Source: Roseovarius pacificus
GTDB lineage: Bacteria; Pseudomonadota; Alphaproteobacteria; Rhodobacterales; Rhodobacteraceae
Length of the DNA: 64,000 bases
Direction: 5' to 3'
Assembly: GCF_900142665.1 (NCBI RefSeq)
Contig: NZ_FRBR01000006.1
Coordinates: 124,001 to 188,000 of the forward strand
The notes under the pieces are model-generated. The model worked only from the letters and a program-made list of their open reading frames with translations, had not been told where the DNA came from and ran no database searches. Of this stretch, positions 55,806 to 64,000 are shown in pieces (position 1 is the stretch's first letter; each line of letters opens with the position of its first letter). The position numbers were made by a program, and so were the translations under genes.

Positions 55806-58741
55806 TATCCGACCTCCTGCGTGTCGGGGGTATCGGTGATGTCCCACTCGCCGAACCGGGCCAGTTGATCGTAATCGCCCTTGTCGGTTTTCTTCTGCAT
55901 CGCCCGGCGCGAGGCAAAACCCCGGTCGGGTTCGAGATAGGCGCGCATCAGGGCCTCGAATTCCTTCCAGACCTTTTCGGGCGGTTCCTTGTCCAGCGGG
56001 GCGTTCACGATTTTGGGGGTGCTGCCCAAACCGATAAAGGCGGCCTGGGCCACTTTTGACGGGGCGATGTCGCCAAAGCCCGCCTGTTCGGCAATCGCGG
56101 CCTCGAGCAGCAGCTGTTTGTCAAAAAATTCCTGTTCGCTGGCCGAGGGCGGCGTGCCGGTTTTGTAGTCATAGATGTAAAGCGCGCCGCGCGTGTCCAT
56201 GTCGATCCGGTCGGCCTGCGCCTTGAGCGTGACGCCGAGATCGGGGAGCGTGGCCTTGCCTCGTGCCTCCAGCGCGCTGGGCCGGGCAATGTCACGACGG
56301 GCGAATTCACCCTCGATGAACCAGTCGGCCACCCGCTCCATCCGGGCGCGCCAGATCGCGCGCGCCTCGGCCCAGGGGACGTTTTCGGCCAGAATGGTCT
56401 CGGTCTTGGCCAAAAGCGCCTCGCGCGTGCACTGGCCGGGATCGTCGAGCGTATCCCTGATGAACTGCTCAAGGCTTTCGTGCAGGACGATGCCGCGCAG
56501 CAGGGCGTCGGGCAGTTTCATCAACGGATCGAGCGGGCGCAGGCCCAGAACGTGCCTTGCGTAGATCGCGTAAGGATCGCGGATCAGGCGCTTGATTTCC
56601 GTCACCGACAGATCGCGCGGACGTGCCGCCACGGGGGGGCAAGGCGCGGGGCGGGTTGCAGCCGGAACGCTTCCCGGCTCTTCCAGCGCCTGAACGCGTT
56701 GCAGCCATGCCGCACCGCGGTCCGCCATCTCGGCCAGTGCCCTGGGCCCGTTCTGATCGGGCAGGCCCGCCAGCAGGTTCTTGATGCGGTTCAGCCAGCG
56801 CGACGGCACGGTTTCGGCATCGTCCGAACGAATTGAGCGGGTAAACCAGACCTCGGGTGCGCTCGCGGCCTGTTGGAAGTCGTGGGCCGACAGGCCGATG
56901 CGCCGCTCGGGCAGCAACAACCCGGCCTGATTGCGCAGCGCGCGGTTGAGCCACGGATCGGGGTTGGGGGCCTCGGGCCAGCTTCCTTCGTTCAGACCGG
57001 CCAGGATCAGCAGATCGGCCCCCTGAACGCGGGCCTCCAGCGTGCCCCAGATCAGGATATCGGGATGTGGCGTATCGGGGTTTCGGACCTCGCCCGCCGA
57101 CAGGACGGCGTGGAACAGGCTGGTGTAATCGGCGGCGTTGATCCGCCCGCCGTGTTCCGCATGGTCTTGCAGGTTGGAAACGGTTTTCCATGCCTCCTGC
57201 CCGGCATCGTTCTGCCAAAGCCGCCCGCCATCGACTGCGTCGGGCCCGCTGGCGATGCGCGTGGCAAGGTCGATATGGGCGGCGACCAGATCGACAAGCG
57301 GATGATCGCCAGTAACCTCTTTTGCAGTGATACAGTCACTGATCCACTGCGCCCAGGGCAGGGCCAGCGGATCGTTCTGCGCATCGGCCCATGCCATAAG
57401 GTCGGCGGATTGCGGATAGGGCGGGCCGTGGCGGCGCAGGTGGAGTTCCAGCTCGCGCGTGAGGCGCAGATGCGGGCCGCGATCGCCGTCGGAATGGGTC
57501 AGCGGGTGTTTGAGCAGGGTCAGCAACAGTTCCGCGGTCAGCCTGTCGCGGAACAGATCGCCCACATGGCGCAGGAACCGGCCCGGCGGCGACAGGTGAA
57601 GCGGCATGCCTGCGCTGTCGTCGGGTAGAATGGCCCAGCGGTCCAGCGCGGCGGTGACCTGCCGGGTCAGGGTGCGGTCCGGGGTGATCAGCGCGGCGGT
57701 TTGCCCGTCCTCGGCGGCCTGACGCAGGCGCATGGCGATGGCCAGTGCTTCGGACCGGGTGGATTGCGCCTCGACCAGCGTGATTCCGGCGGTGGCCCTG
57801 TCGAGATCGGTGAGCGACGGGCCGTCCTGCAACCATTGATCGGTCACGGGGGCGGGGCGCAGGGCCAGCGACAGCAGCCGATTGCGCGCCGGGCTGGCGG
57901 GGGTGGCATTGGTCCAGTGCATGATCTGGCCGGGGAACAGGCCCAGATTGGTCATCAGGTGGGCAAAGCGGTATTGCGGATGATCCTCGGACAGCAGGGC
58001 ATCGTCCAGCGTCGCCCAGACATCGGCGGGCATGTCGAAATCGACGCCGGGCAGCACGACCGCGCCCTGCGGCAGCTTTGCGACCGCCTGCATCAAAAGC
58101 TGCGTCGCCCCGCGAGAGCCGGTCGATCCGGCGATGATGACCGGATGATCGGGGGGCGAGTCCTGCCATGTCCGGGTGACGTGTTCGATCACCAGCCGCT
58201 GGCGGGTTTCGACATCGGGGTGTTCGGTGCCGGTTTCAAAATAGTGTCTGACAATGCCCAAAAACGCCTTGATCCGATCCCAGTGGCCGGATTGGTCGGA
58301 AATATCCAGATCTTCGATACGGTCGGGTGAAACGCCCTCGCCGTGCATTTCGTCCATCAGGGCGGCAAGGCTGTCGGCCAGCGCATAAAGCGACGAGCGC
58401 GGGGCGATATCGGGCTCGGCGTGTAGCAGCGAGGACACCAGTTGAGTCAGCTCCAGCCGCCGGCGCAGGGCTGGAACCGGATCGGGGATATGGGCCAGGT
58501 CCCAGCTTTCGCCCAGATCGGTGAGTAGGCTGATCCGGGGCAACAGCAGCGCCGGCCCCTGATCGAACAGGCTGCGGATGCGCCGCGCCATGCGCCGGGT
58601 GTTGACGATCAGGTGGACCCTGGCCAGCGCCTCGGGCGGGTGCGTGGCGTGGCGGCTCATCAGCCCGTCAACCAGCGCGCGGGGGAAATCCACGCCAAGG
58701 GGGGTGCCGAAAACGCGGGGGCTGTCCGTGGGATCAAACAT
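55805..58741 (-). CDS. addB: Double-strand break repair protein AddB
   Basis: Partner of AddA, 978 residues. The helicase-like N-terminal part lacks a good Walker A motif, as usual in the alphaproteobacterial AddB. The C-terminal nuclease domain has LYIYDYKTGTPPSASEQEFF near residue 870, containing the conserved Asp and Lys. A PVIIAGSTGSRGATQLLMQA segment lies near 205. It ends one base into addA and begins eight bases inside murU. Confidence 0.92.
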   Translation of the reverse strand: MFDPTDSPRVFGTPLGVDFPRALVDGLMSRHATHPPEALARVHLIVNTRRMARRIRSLFDQGPALLLPRISLLTDLGESWDLAHIPDPVPALRRRLELTQLVSSLLHAEPDIAPRSSLYALADSLAALMDEMHGEGVSPDRIEDLDISDQSGHWDRIKAFLGIVRHYFETGTEHPDVETRQRLVIEHVTRTWQDSPPDHPVIIAGSTGSRGATQLLMQAVAKLPQGAVVLPGVDFDMPADVWATLDDALLSEDHPQYRFAHLMTNLGLFPGQIMHWTNATPASPARNRLLSLALRPAPVTDQWLQDGPSLTDLDRATAGITLVEAQSTRSEALAIAMRLRQAAEDGQTAALITPDRTLTRQVTAALDRWAILPDDSAGMPLHLSPPGRFLRHVGDLFRDRLTAELLLTLLKHPLTHSDGDRGPHLRLTRELELHLRRHGPPYPQSADLMAWADAQNDPLALPWAQWISDCITAKEVTGDHPLVDLVAAHIDLATRIASGPDAVDGGRLWQNDAGQEAWKTVSNLQDHAEHGGRINAADYTSLFHAVLSAGEVRNPDTPHPDILIWGTLEARVQGADLLILAGLNEGSWPEAPNPDPWLNRALRNQAGLLLPERRIGLSAHDFQQAASAPEVWFTRSIRSDDAETVPSRWLNRIKNLLAGLPDQNGPRALAEMADRGAAWLQRVQALEEPGSVPAATRPAPCPPVAARPRDLSVTEIKRLIRDPYAIYARHVLGLRPLDPLMKLPDALLRGIVLHESLEQFIRDTLDDPGQCTREALLAKTETILAENVPWAEARAIWRARMERVADWFIEGEFARRDIARPSALEARGKATLPDLGVTLKAQADRIDMDTRGALYIYDYKTGTPPSASEQEFFDKQLLLEAAIAEQAGFGDIAPSKVAQAAFIGLGSTPKIVNAPLDKEPPEKVWKEFEALMRAYLEPDRGFASRRAMQKKTDKGDYDQLARFGEWDITDTPDTQEVG

Positions 58742-59426
58742 CGCGCGCCTTCAGCATGTCTTCGGCCAGGGCGATGCCCTCGGGGTGGCCCACATCGCAC
58801 CATTTGCCCGGATAGGGGATGGCAAACAGGCGGTTGTCGGCCAGCATGCGATCCCACAGCAGGTTGAGCGAAAACACCGTTTCGGGGATGTCGTGCAGCA
58901 GGTCTGTTTTCAGGATTTGCAGACCCGAATACACCAGCCCCGGCCCGCGCGCGGCCTGCCCGTCCGCGCCGGGTATGAAATCGCCCGGCCCGGTATGGCC
59001 GATGGCGTTTTCGCGCGGCAGGCAGAGCAGCAGGGCATCCATGCGGTCGGGCGCCCATGCCCCGGCTAGCAGAGTCAGCGGGTTGGGGCCGGACCAGACG
59101 GCATCGGTGTTCATCGTGAAAACCGGGCCTTCGCCCAGGTGCGGCAGTGCCGCGCGCAGCCCGCCGCCGGTTTCCAGAATATCGGGGGTTTCATGGGACA
59201 GGATCACCTCGCTGCCGGCAAGGTGGTCGATCAGGGGCCGGGGTTTGTAGTGGAGATTGGCGACGATCCGGTCGGGGCCGAAGGCGCGCACCAGATCGAG
59301 CGCATGGTCGATCAGCGGGCGGCCCGCGACGGGGATCATCGGCTTGGGTTGCGCGGTGGTCAGGGCGCCCATGCGCGTCCCGAACCCGGCGGCAAACAGC
59401 ATTACCGAACGGGGGTGATCGCGCAT
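58734..59426 (-). CDS. murU: N-acetylmuramate-1-phosphate uridylyltransferase (MurU-like)
   Basis: A 230-residue nucleotidyltransferase of the GlmU/RmlA fold. The signature is VMLFAAGFGTRMGALT, then QPKPMIPVAGRPLIDHAL near the start, and VFTMNTDAVW near residue 105 with a metal-binding Asp. The gene overlaps the upstream amgK by 25 bases. This pair makes UDP-MurNAc directly from recovered MurNAc in Pseudomonas and other bacteria, bypassing de novo synthesis and fosfomycin action. Function rests on this context; a mannose-1-phosphate guanylyltransferase is the alternative. Confidence 0.85.
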   Translation of the reverse strand: MRDHPRSVMLFAAGFGTRMGALTTAQPKPMIPVAGRPLIDHALDLVRAFGPDRIVANLHYKPRPLIDHLAGSEVILSHETPDILETGGGLRAALPHLGEGPVFTMNTDAVWSGPNPLTLLAGAWAPDRMDALLLCLPRENAIGHTGPGDFIPGADGQAARGPGLVYSGLQILKTDLLHDIPETVFSLNLLWDRMLADNRLFAIPYPGKWCDVGHPEGIALAEDMLKARDV

Positions 59427-60427
59427 TGGTCTTTCACCTTTTGCAGGGTGGACGGGGCGGGGGACGGAAGGGTGTTTTGGACGATTTGCGCGACATCGGT
59501 CAACGCCGGATGCTCCAGATCGCGCATCAGGTGGTTCCAGACCCGTGGGATCAGATCGACATAATGCGCCTTGCCGTCGCGTAGGCACAGGCGGGCGAAC
59601 ACGCCAAGGATACGCAGATTCCGCTGCGCCCCCAACACGGCATAGGCGGTGCGGAATGTTTCGGGATCGGCGTGGGTTTCGGCGATGTAGTGCCTGATCA
59701 TCGCGTCTTCGATGGCGGGCGGAACATCGCGGCGGGCATCCTGCAACAGCGAGACCAGATCATAGGCGCGGTGGCCCAGCATGGCGTCCTGAAAATCCAG
59801 AAGGCCCACGCGCGCCACTCCGGTGCGGTCGGGGAGCCAAAGCAGGTTTTGCGCGTGATAGTCGCGCTGAATCAGCACATCGGCCGTGTCGGCGTGATGG
59901 CTGAGGGCGTTTAGCATGGCCGTAAGGAACCGTTTCCGCGCGGCAGGGTCGGCATTGCCCGTGGCGGGCAGATACCAGTCGAAGGCCAGCGCAGCCAGAT
60001 CGGCCATGAGCGCGGGCGAATAGCCGTCCAGCCCATCCGGCGCATCGTGGTCATGCAGCGTGACCAACAGGTCTGTTGCGGTGGAATAGAGCCTGTTTTC
60101 AAGCTCGGGCCGGTCCGGGATCACCGAGGCGAACAGATCGTCGCCCAGGTCTTCGAGCAACAGGAACCCGGCCTGAGTGTCGCGCGCCAGAATATGCGGC
60201 GCGCTGAGGCCGGTGCCGGTCAGGTATTCCGCGATATGAATGAAGGGGCGCACGTCTTCGCCGCGCTCGGGCGGGGCGTCCATCAGCACGGCGGATTTCC
60301 CGCTGACCGGGTGGGTCAGGCGCAGATAGCGACGGTTCGAGGCATCCCCGGCCAGCGGCGCGGTGGCCGCCCCGGCCCAGTCGGTGCTGTCGATAAAGGC
60401 GCGGATCGCCCCGGTGCGGTCAGTCAT
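59402..60427 (-). CDS. amgK: Anomeric MurNAc/GlcNAc kinase (AmgK-like)
   Basis: A 341-residue aminoglycoside-phosphotransferase-type kinase. The N-terminus has PLAGDASNRRYLRL, the nucleotide pocket; the catalytic loop is LIQRDYHAQNLLWLPDRTGV near residue 187, with the Asp and Asn, then VGLLDFQDAMLGHRAYDLVS with the metal-binding Asp. Co-translation with murU and an adjacent tsaE is the order seen where AmgK-MurU peptidoglycan recycling was defined. No sign of a resistance phenotype is implied by the fold. Confidence 0.86.
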   Translation of the reverse strand: MTDRTGAIRAFIDSTDWAGAATAPLAGDASNRRYLRLTHPVSGKSAVLMDAPPERGEDVRPFIHIAEYLTGTGLSAPHILARDTQAGFLLLEDLGDDLFASVIPDRPELENRLYSTATDLLVTLHDHDAPDGLDGYSPALMADLAALAFDWYLPATGNADPAARKRFLTAMLNALSHHADTADVLIQRDYHAQNLLWLPDRTGVARVGLLDFQDAMLGHRAYDLVSLLQDARRDVPPAIEDAMIRHYIAETHADPETFRTAYAVLGAQRNLRILGVFARLCLRDGKAHYVDLIPRVWNHLMRDLEHPALTDVAQIVQNTLPSPAPSTLQKVKDQCAITPVR

Positions 60428-60896
60428 TGCAGATATCTTTCAGCTTGGCGTCCCAGTCCTGTGCGCTCCACTCAAGGCGCATCGTCCGGGTATCATCCTG
60501 ATCCGGGGATTCCAGCGCAATCCGCAGTGCGGTTTTAGGGGCCAGTTCGTGCAGGCGGTCGGGCCATTCGACAAGGCAGATGGCATCCTCGAACGCTTCG
60601 ATCAGGCCCAGCTCTTCGATCTCTCCGACATCGGTCAGGCGGTAGAGGTCCGCATGCCAGATCTCTCCGCTGCGGCCCGGATAGGTCTGCACCAGCGTGT
60701 AGGTGGGCGAGGGGACATCCTCGGGGGTGTCGAGAAGGGCAAGGATCAGGCAGCGCGCAAAGTGCGATTTGCCCGCGCCGACAGGCCCCGACAGCAGGAT
60801 CACGTCGCCTGCCGCCAGATGCGGCGCAAGCGCCTGTGCAACGGCGCAGGTCCGGTCGGGAGAATTCAGGTGAAGTGTGCGGGCCCGCTCTGACAT
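60420..60896 (-). CDS. tsaE: tRNA threonylcarbamoyladenosine biosynthesis ATPase TsaE
   Basis: ATPase needed for the t6A modification of tRNA. The 158-residue protein has the P-loop VILLSGPVGAGKSHFARCLI near residue 33, PSPTYTLVQTY near 60, WHADLYRLTD near 75 and CLVEWPDRLHEL near 106. It overlaps amgK by eight bases. Confidence 0.96.
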   Translation of the reverse strand: MSERARTLHLNSPDRTCAVAQALAPHLAAGDVILLSGPVGAGKSHFARCLILALLDTPEDVPSPTYTLVQTYPGRSGEIWHADLYRLTDVGEIEELGLIEAFEDAICLVEWPDRLHELAPKTALRIALESPDQDDTRTMRLEWSAQDWDAKLKDICND

Positions 60897-60936
60897 GGGC
60901 CGAGACTACACGGCCCGCGACCGCCTGCAAGCGCGA

Positions 60937-62457
60937 TCAGCCCGCGTCGGACAGTGTGTGGGATGCCGGAGTCCAGCCGGGGTTGACCTTGCCGATGGTC
61001 AGCATCGACGCCCCGCCGGGAAGCGGTGTGATCCGGCAGGTCAGAGCCTCGTCGTCCGATGAGGTCAGCCCGGCCTGGATCGGGTCTGTCAGACGCCGGG
61101 CGTCGAGTCGGGATTCGACACGGGACCAGAAGGCCGGATCGGGGATGCGTTCGTTGCAGATGCGGGTCAGGTCACGCAGGCCCAGTTCGGCAAAACAACT
61201 GTCCGGGTCGATACCGAGCAAGCGCGAACACGCGTCGTTGCACAGCAACAGCGTGTTTGTCGGCGACAGAACGGCGACGGCATCGGACAGGTTGTCCAGC
61301 ACTGCCTGCCGCAGATCGACCTGCGAGCGAAACCGCCGGGTCAGGGAAATTTCGTCGGTGATATCCTCGAACAGAAAGGCGATGGCCCCGTCGGGGTGCG
61401 GCCGCCCGGTCACCCGGTAGGTCAGCCCCGAGGGCAGGCTCCAGGTTTCGCGATAGAGCCCGTCCGACGCGGCTTCGACCATTTGCAGGATCTGCGACCG
61501 CCAGTCGGCATAGCTGCGCGGTTCGGGCAGGACGTGATTGTCGCGCAGCTTGTCGAAAAAGCTCATCAGGTTGGGCTGTGCGCTCAGAAACTCGGGGCAA
61601 AGGCTGGTCAGGTCCAGAAGGGCGGGGTTGAACAGGGCCAGTTGCTTGTCCCGATCGAACACGGCCAGCCCGGTGGTGAGATTGGCGAATGTCTTGGTCA
61701 GGGTCTGGACGAATTCACGCCGGACGGTTTCGGCGGTGACGATCTCCGTGACGTTGGAAATGTAGTGAATGATGTTGTCTTCGGCGCGGATCGTGCGGGT
61801 TTCGAACCAACGGCTGCCCGCCCCTTCGTCAAGACGGTGGCGTCCGGTTTTCGTTTCCCCGGCGGTGGGCAGATCCCCGGTATCGGGAAACAGGGCCGTT
61901 GCATCGCGAATGCCATGCGCCGCAAACGCGGTGTTCGTCCACAGAATTCGCCCGGTATCGCTCGACACCACAATGCCGCAGGATGCATTGTTGAGGCATC
62001 TGCCCCATTTCCGCTGACGAACCGTCAGCCGCATGCGTTCCTGTCGCTCGGCGGCATCGCCTGTTGCCGGATCTGTCAGCGATAGGCGCGTGATGATACC
62101 CTGCCTGACGATCCTCAGCCGGGCGTCATCCGTGCCCTCTGCGGCGGACAATACCGTTTCCCCATCGGGCAGATTCCGCGTGCTTTTCGGGAGGTCGGGA
62201 AAGCGGTATTTCAGCCAGTCGTGAATGCCAAGCCAGTTGTTCGGACTGCACGACGTGATTTCGATGCGCAGGTCGTGATCGGCCAGGTCGTCGTGCTCGA
62301 ACAGGAAATGTGCGCCGCCAGAGGAGAGGTCCTGTGCCTGCGCCGTTCGGGAAAGGCCACGTCCGGGCAGCGCGGAAATCAACCAGACAACACCCAGAGC
62401 GATCAACATGGACACAAGGGGCACGACAGCCCAGGCCCATAGCGGAAGACCAGCCAT
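60937..62457 (-). CDS. divL: Multi-PAS membrane protein, DivL-like, without kinase domain
   Basis: A 506-residue protein with one N-terminal transmembrane helix (AWAVVPLVSMLIALGVVWLI) and at least three PAS modules: near 155-200 (CGIVVSSDTGRILWTNTAF), near 255-350 (LAVFDRDKQLALFNPALLDL) and near 385-430 (AVAVLSPTNTLLLCNDACSR). There is no H-box or HATPase segment. Gene order with tsaE, amgK, murU and addBA matches that of Caulobacter divL, and R. capsulatus has a PAS-domain protein called DivL that affects CtrA activity. The name is an inference from architecture and synteny. A perfect CtrA-type site lies in its promoter. Confidence 0.68.
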   Translation of the reverse strand: MAGLPLWAWAVVPLVSMLIALGVVWLISALPGRGLSRTAQAQDLSSGGAHFLFEHDDLADHDLRIEITSCSPNNWLGIHDWLKYRFPDLPKSTRNLPDGETVLSAAEGTDDARLRIVRQGIITRLSLTDPATGDAAERQERMRLTVRQRKWGRCLNNASCGIVVSSDTGRILWTNTAFAAHGIRDATALFPDTGDLPTAGETKTGRHRLDEGAGSRWFETRTIRAEDNIIHYISNVTEIVTAETVRREFVQTLTKTFANLTTGLAVFDRDKQLALFNPALLDLTSLCPEFLSAQPNLMSFFDKLRDNHVLPEPRSYADWRSQILQMVEAASDGLYRETWSLPSGLTYRVTGRPHPDGAIAFLFEDITDEISLTRRFRSQVDLRQAVLDNLSDAVAVLSPTNTLLLCNDACSRLLGIDPDSCFAELGLRDLTRICNERIPDPAFWSRVESRLDARRLTDPIQAGLTSSDDEALTCRITPLPGGASMLTIGKVNPGWTPASHTLSDAG

Positions 62458-62508
62458 TTACCAAACCATCCTTTCATTGCGGCGGGCTCAAGGCATGACA
62501 CCTGATGG

Positions 62509-62523
62509 TTAACGTAGGGTTAA
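62509..62523. promoter_or_regulatory. CtrA-type binding site in the divL-like promoter
   Basis: TTAACGTAGGGTTAA is an exact TTAA-N7-TTAA, 52 bases upstream of the PAS gene's start. On the minus strand it reads into TTAACCAT, the extended CtrA half-site known from Caulobacter. The flanks make a direct repeat GGTTAAC-N4-GGTTAAC. Confidence 0.65.
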
Positions 62524-62545
62524 CCAAAGTGAACACGGTCTGATT

Positions 62546-63940
62546 TCAGGCGCTGAAAGGTTGGTTTTGTCCCGTGGGCAAACGGCTTTCGGGGTTTTCG
62601 GCTTCGATCTGGCTGCGCGGCCATATGACCTCGACAACGGCGCCGATATGGTGTGCCGGGTTTCTGTCCGGGTCGGTCGCGTCGCTGCCATTGGCGAAAC
62701 TCAGGGTGGCGCCGGATCGCTCCAGCAGCGTCTTGGCGATGAAAAGCCCAAGGCCCATGCCCTCGTATTCCGGGCGGCGCGGGTCGGTGCCGATGCTGCG
62801 GCGGCGCATGAAGGGTTCGCCGATCCGGCCCAGAACATGCGCGGAATATCCGCGCCCGTCATCCATGATACGCAATGTCAGGGTTGCATCGTTCCAGCTG
62901 CTTTCGATCCATACGTTTTCGGCGGCGAAATCCACGGCGTTCTGCACCAGGTTGCGCAGGCCGTGGATGATTTCCGGGCGGCGATAGATCGTCGGTTGCG
63001 TGTCGATCGCGCCCGAATCGTGCCCGTGGTCGAAATGGATCAGCTTGCCGCGGTCCAGGTGGGGCTCGGCGGCTTCTTCCAGAACGGCGGTCAGGGGGGC
63101 CTTGCGCAGGTGCAGGTCGTCCTTGCCCGCGCGGCCCATCGAACGCAGGATATCGCGGCACCGATCCGCCTGTTCGCGGATCAACAGGGCGTCATCGCGC
63201 AGGTCCTCGTGCTCTTCCAGTTCTTCGGCCAGTTCCGAACTGGTCAGCTTGATCGTGGCCAGTGGCGTGCCAAGTTCATGCGCCGCCGCCGCCACGACGC
63301 CGCCCAGATCGGTCAGCTTCTGTTCGCGGGCCAGCGCCATTTGCGTGGCCTGAAGCGCGTTCGACATCGCATCCATTTCCGAGACGATCCAGCGGGAATA
63401 CACCCCCAGAAACACCACCGCGATCACGATGGCGGCCCAGTTGCCGAACAGGAAAATATGCGGCATCCGCAGCACAAACCCCATATCGGTGCGCAGCGGC
63501 AGGTGAAACTTGGCCAGCACCGAAACGATCAGGATCGCCGTGAGGCCCAGAAACACCGTGGAACGCGACGAGATCGCCGAGGCCGACACGGTGACCGGCC
63601 CGACGATCAGGATCGAAAACGGGTTGTTCAGCCCGCCGGTCAGATACAGCATCAGCCCCAGTTGCAGCATGTCGAACAGGACAACCAGCAGGGTTTCGCG
63701 TTCCGACAGGCGCTTGTTTTCGGGGTAGATGAACGTGGCCACGAGGTTCGAGATCACCGACACGCCGACCACCAGATAGCACAGCCCGATTTCGAGATTG
63801 AGGGCATACAGCCGCTGCGCCACCACCAGCGCCGAAATCTGCCCGGCAATCGCCCACCATCGCAACAGGATCAGGGTGCGCAGCCTGATCCAGTTGCCGC
63901 GGCTGCGTGATTTGAAAACGCCTGGCGAGATATCCGTCAT
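62546..63940 (-). CDS. regB: Redox-sensing histidine kinase RegB/PrrB/ActS
   Basis: Membrane kinase that controls photosynthesis, respiration and carbon/nitrogen fixation genes through RegA. The 464-residue protein has six predicted helices, the quinone-sensing heptad GGLNNPF at residues 102-108, phosphoacceptor His221 in AAAAHELGTPLATIKL, the redox-active Cys261 in DRCRDILRSMGRAGKDD, the N box LRNLVQNAVDFA, and the G boxes DDGRGYS and GMGLGLFIAK. The ATG at 63940 gives a length close to known RegB; a TTG at 63964 is less likely. In relatives senC and regA lie divergently just upstream, beyond the window edge. Confidence 0.96.
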   Translation of the reverse strand: MTDISPGVFKSRSRGNWIRLRTLILLRWWAIAGQISALVVAQRLYALNLEIGLCYLVVGVSVISNLVATFIYPENKRLSERETLLVVLFDMLQLGLMLYLTGGLNNPFSILIVGPVTVSASAISSRSTVFLGLTAILIVSVLAKFHLPLRTDMGFVLRMPHIFLFGNWAAIVIAVVFLGVYSRWIVSEMDAMSNALQATQMALAREQKLTDLGGVVAAAAHELGTPLATIKLTSSELAEELEEHEDLRDDALLIREQADRCRDILRSMGRAGKDDLHLRKAPLTAVLEEAAEPHLDRGKLIHFDHGHDSGAIDTQPTIYRRPEIIHGLRNLVQNAVDFAAENVWIESSWNDATLTLRIMDDGRGYSAHVLGRIGEPFMRRRSIGTDPRRPEYEGMGLGLFIAKTLLERSGATLSFANGSDATDPDRNPAHHIGAVVEVIWPRSQIEAENPESRLPTGQNQPFSA

Positions 63941-64000
63941 CTGCGCGCTCTGGTCCCGTTGCAAGTTCGTGTTCCGGTGTTAGATGTGCCATAGCACGAA

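Overview
The window is a stretch of alphaproteobacterial chromosome, most likely from the Roseobacter group of the Rhodobacteraceae. The evidence is a RegB/PrrB-type redox kinase, a short Rhodobacter-type PmtA encoded beside PssA and Psd, alphaproteobacterial AddAB, a kinase-less DivL-like PAS protein, and a typical origin-proximal gene order. About 67 protein genes fill almost all of the sequence. No tRNA, rRNA, CRISPR array, insertion sequence or prophage is visible. A ParE-type toxin-antitoxin pair and one surface protein look like accessory genes in an otherwise core region.

Layout. 1-13.4 kb: end of a proline iminopeptidase gene, ubiG, the comF-grxC-nitrilase-marR unit, a BioC-like methyltransferase, hemH, a group of envelope genes (two L,D-transpeptidases, a CAP lipoprotein and a 62-residue membrane peptide), then rlmD-like, cca, two NUDIX genes and hslO. 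12.1-13.9 kb: a receiver-PP2C phosphatase divergent from an Hpt protein. 13.9-22 kb: ilvA, argG, a sulfotransferase-like gene with a class IV aminotransferase, msrA, the toxin-antitoxin pair and maeB. 22-29 kb: mutS, grpE, hrcA, rph, rdgB, hemW. 29-43 kb: the origin region. parB, parA, rsmG, mnmG, mnmE, rho and hemJ run leftward and maf, aroE, coaE and dnaQ run rightward from an AT-rich 418-bp gap with DnaA-box-like sequences, which I call oriC. Two perfect parS palindromes lie inside the first codons of rsmG and mnmG. 43-49 kb: MFS transporter, pmtA, pssA, psd and an autotransporter-like surface protein. 49-64 kb: hslVU, an M20 hydrolase, trxA, addAB, murU-amgK-tsaE, the DivL-like protein and regB at the right edge.

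The most interesting signals are non-coding. First, an 84-85-base composite element occurs twice, 30 kb apart: four CGTAC-cored 9-base units (40 of 43 bases identical), exactly 24 unconserved bases, then a GTCCA/TGGAC inverted repeat. I do not recognise it. Second, the only two perfect TTAA-N7-TTAA (CtrA-type) sites I found are both intergenic: one in the promoter of the DivL-like gene, itself expected to act upstream of CtrA, and one between oriC and maf. A one-mismatch version lies between the receiver-PP2C and Hpt genes. Together these suggest that CtrA input reaches several genes of this region. The window is otherwise ordinary core genome, and I found no convincing new multi-gene system.
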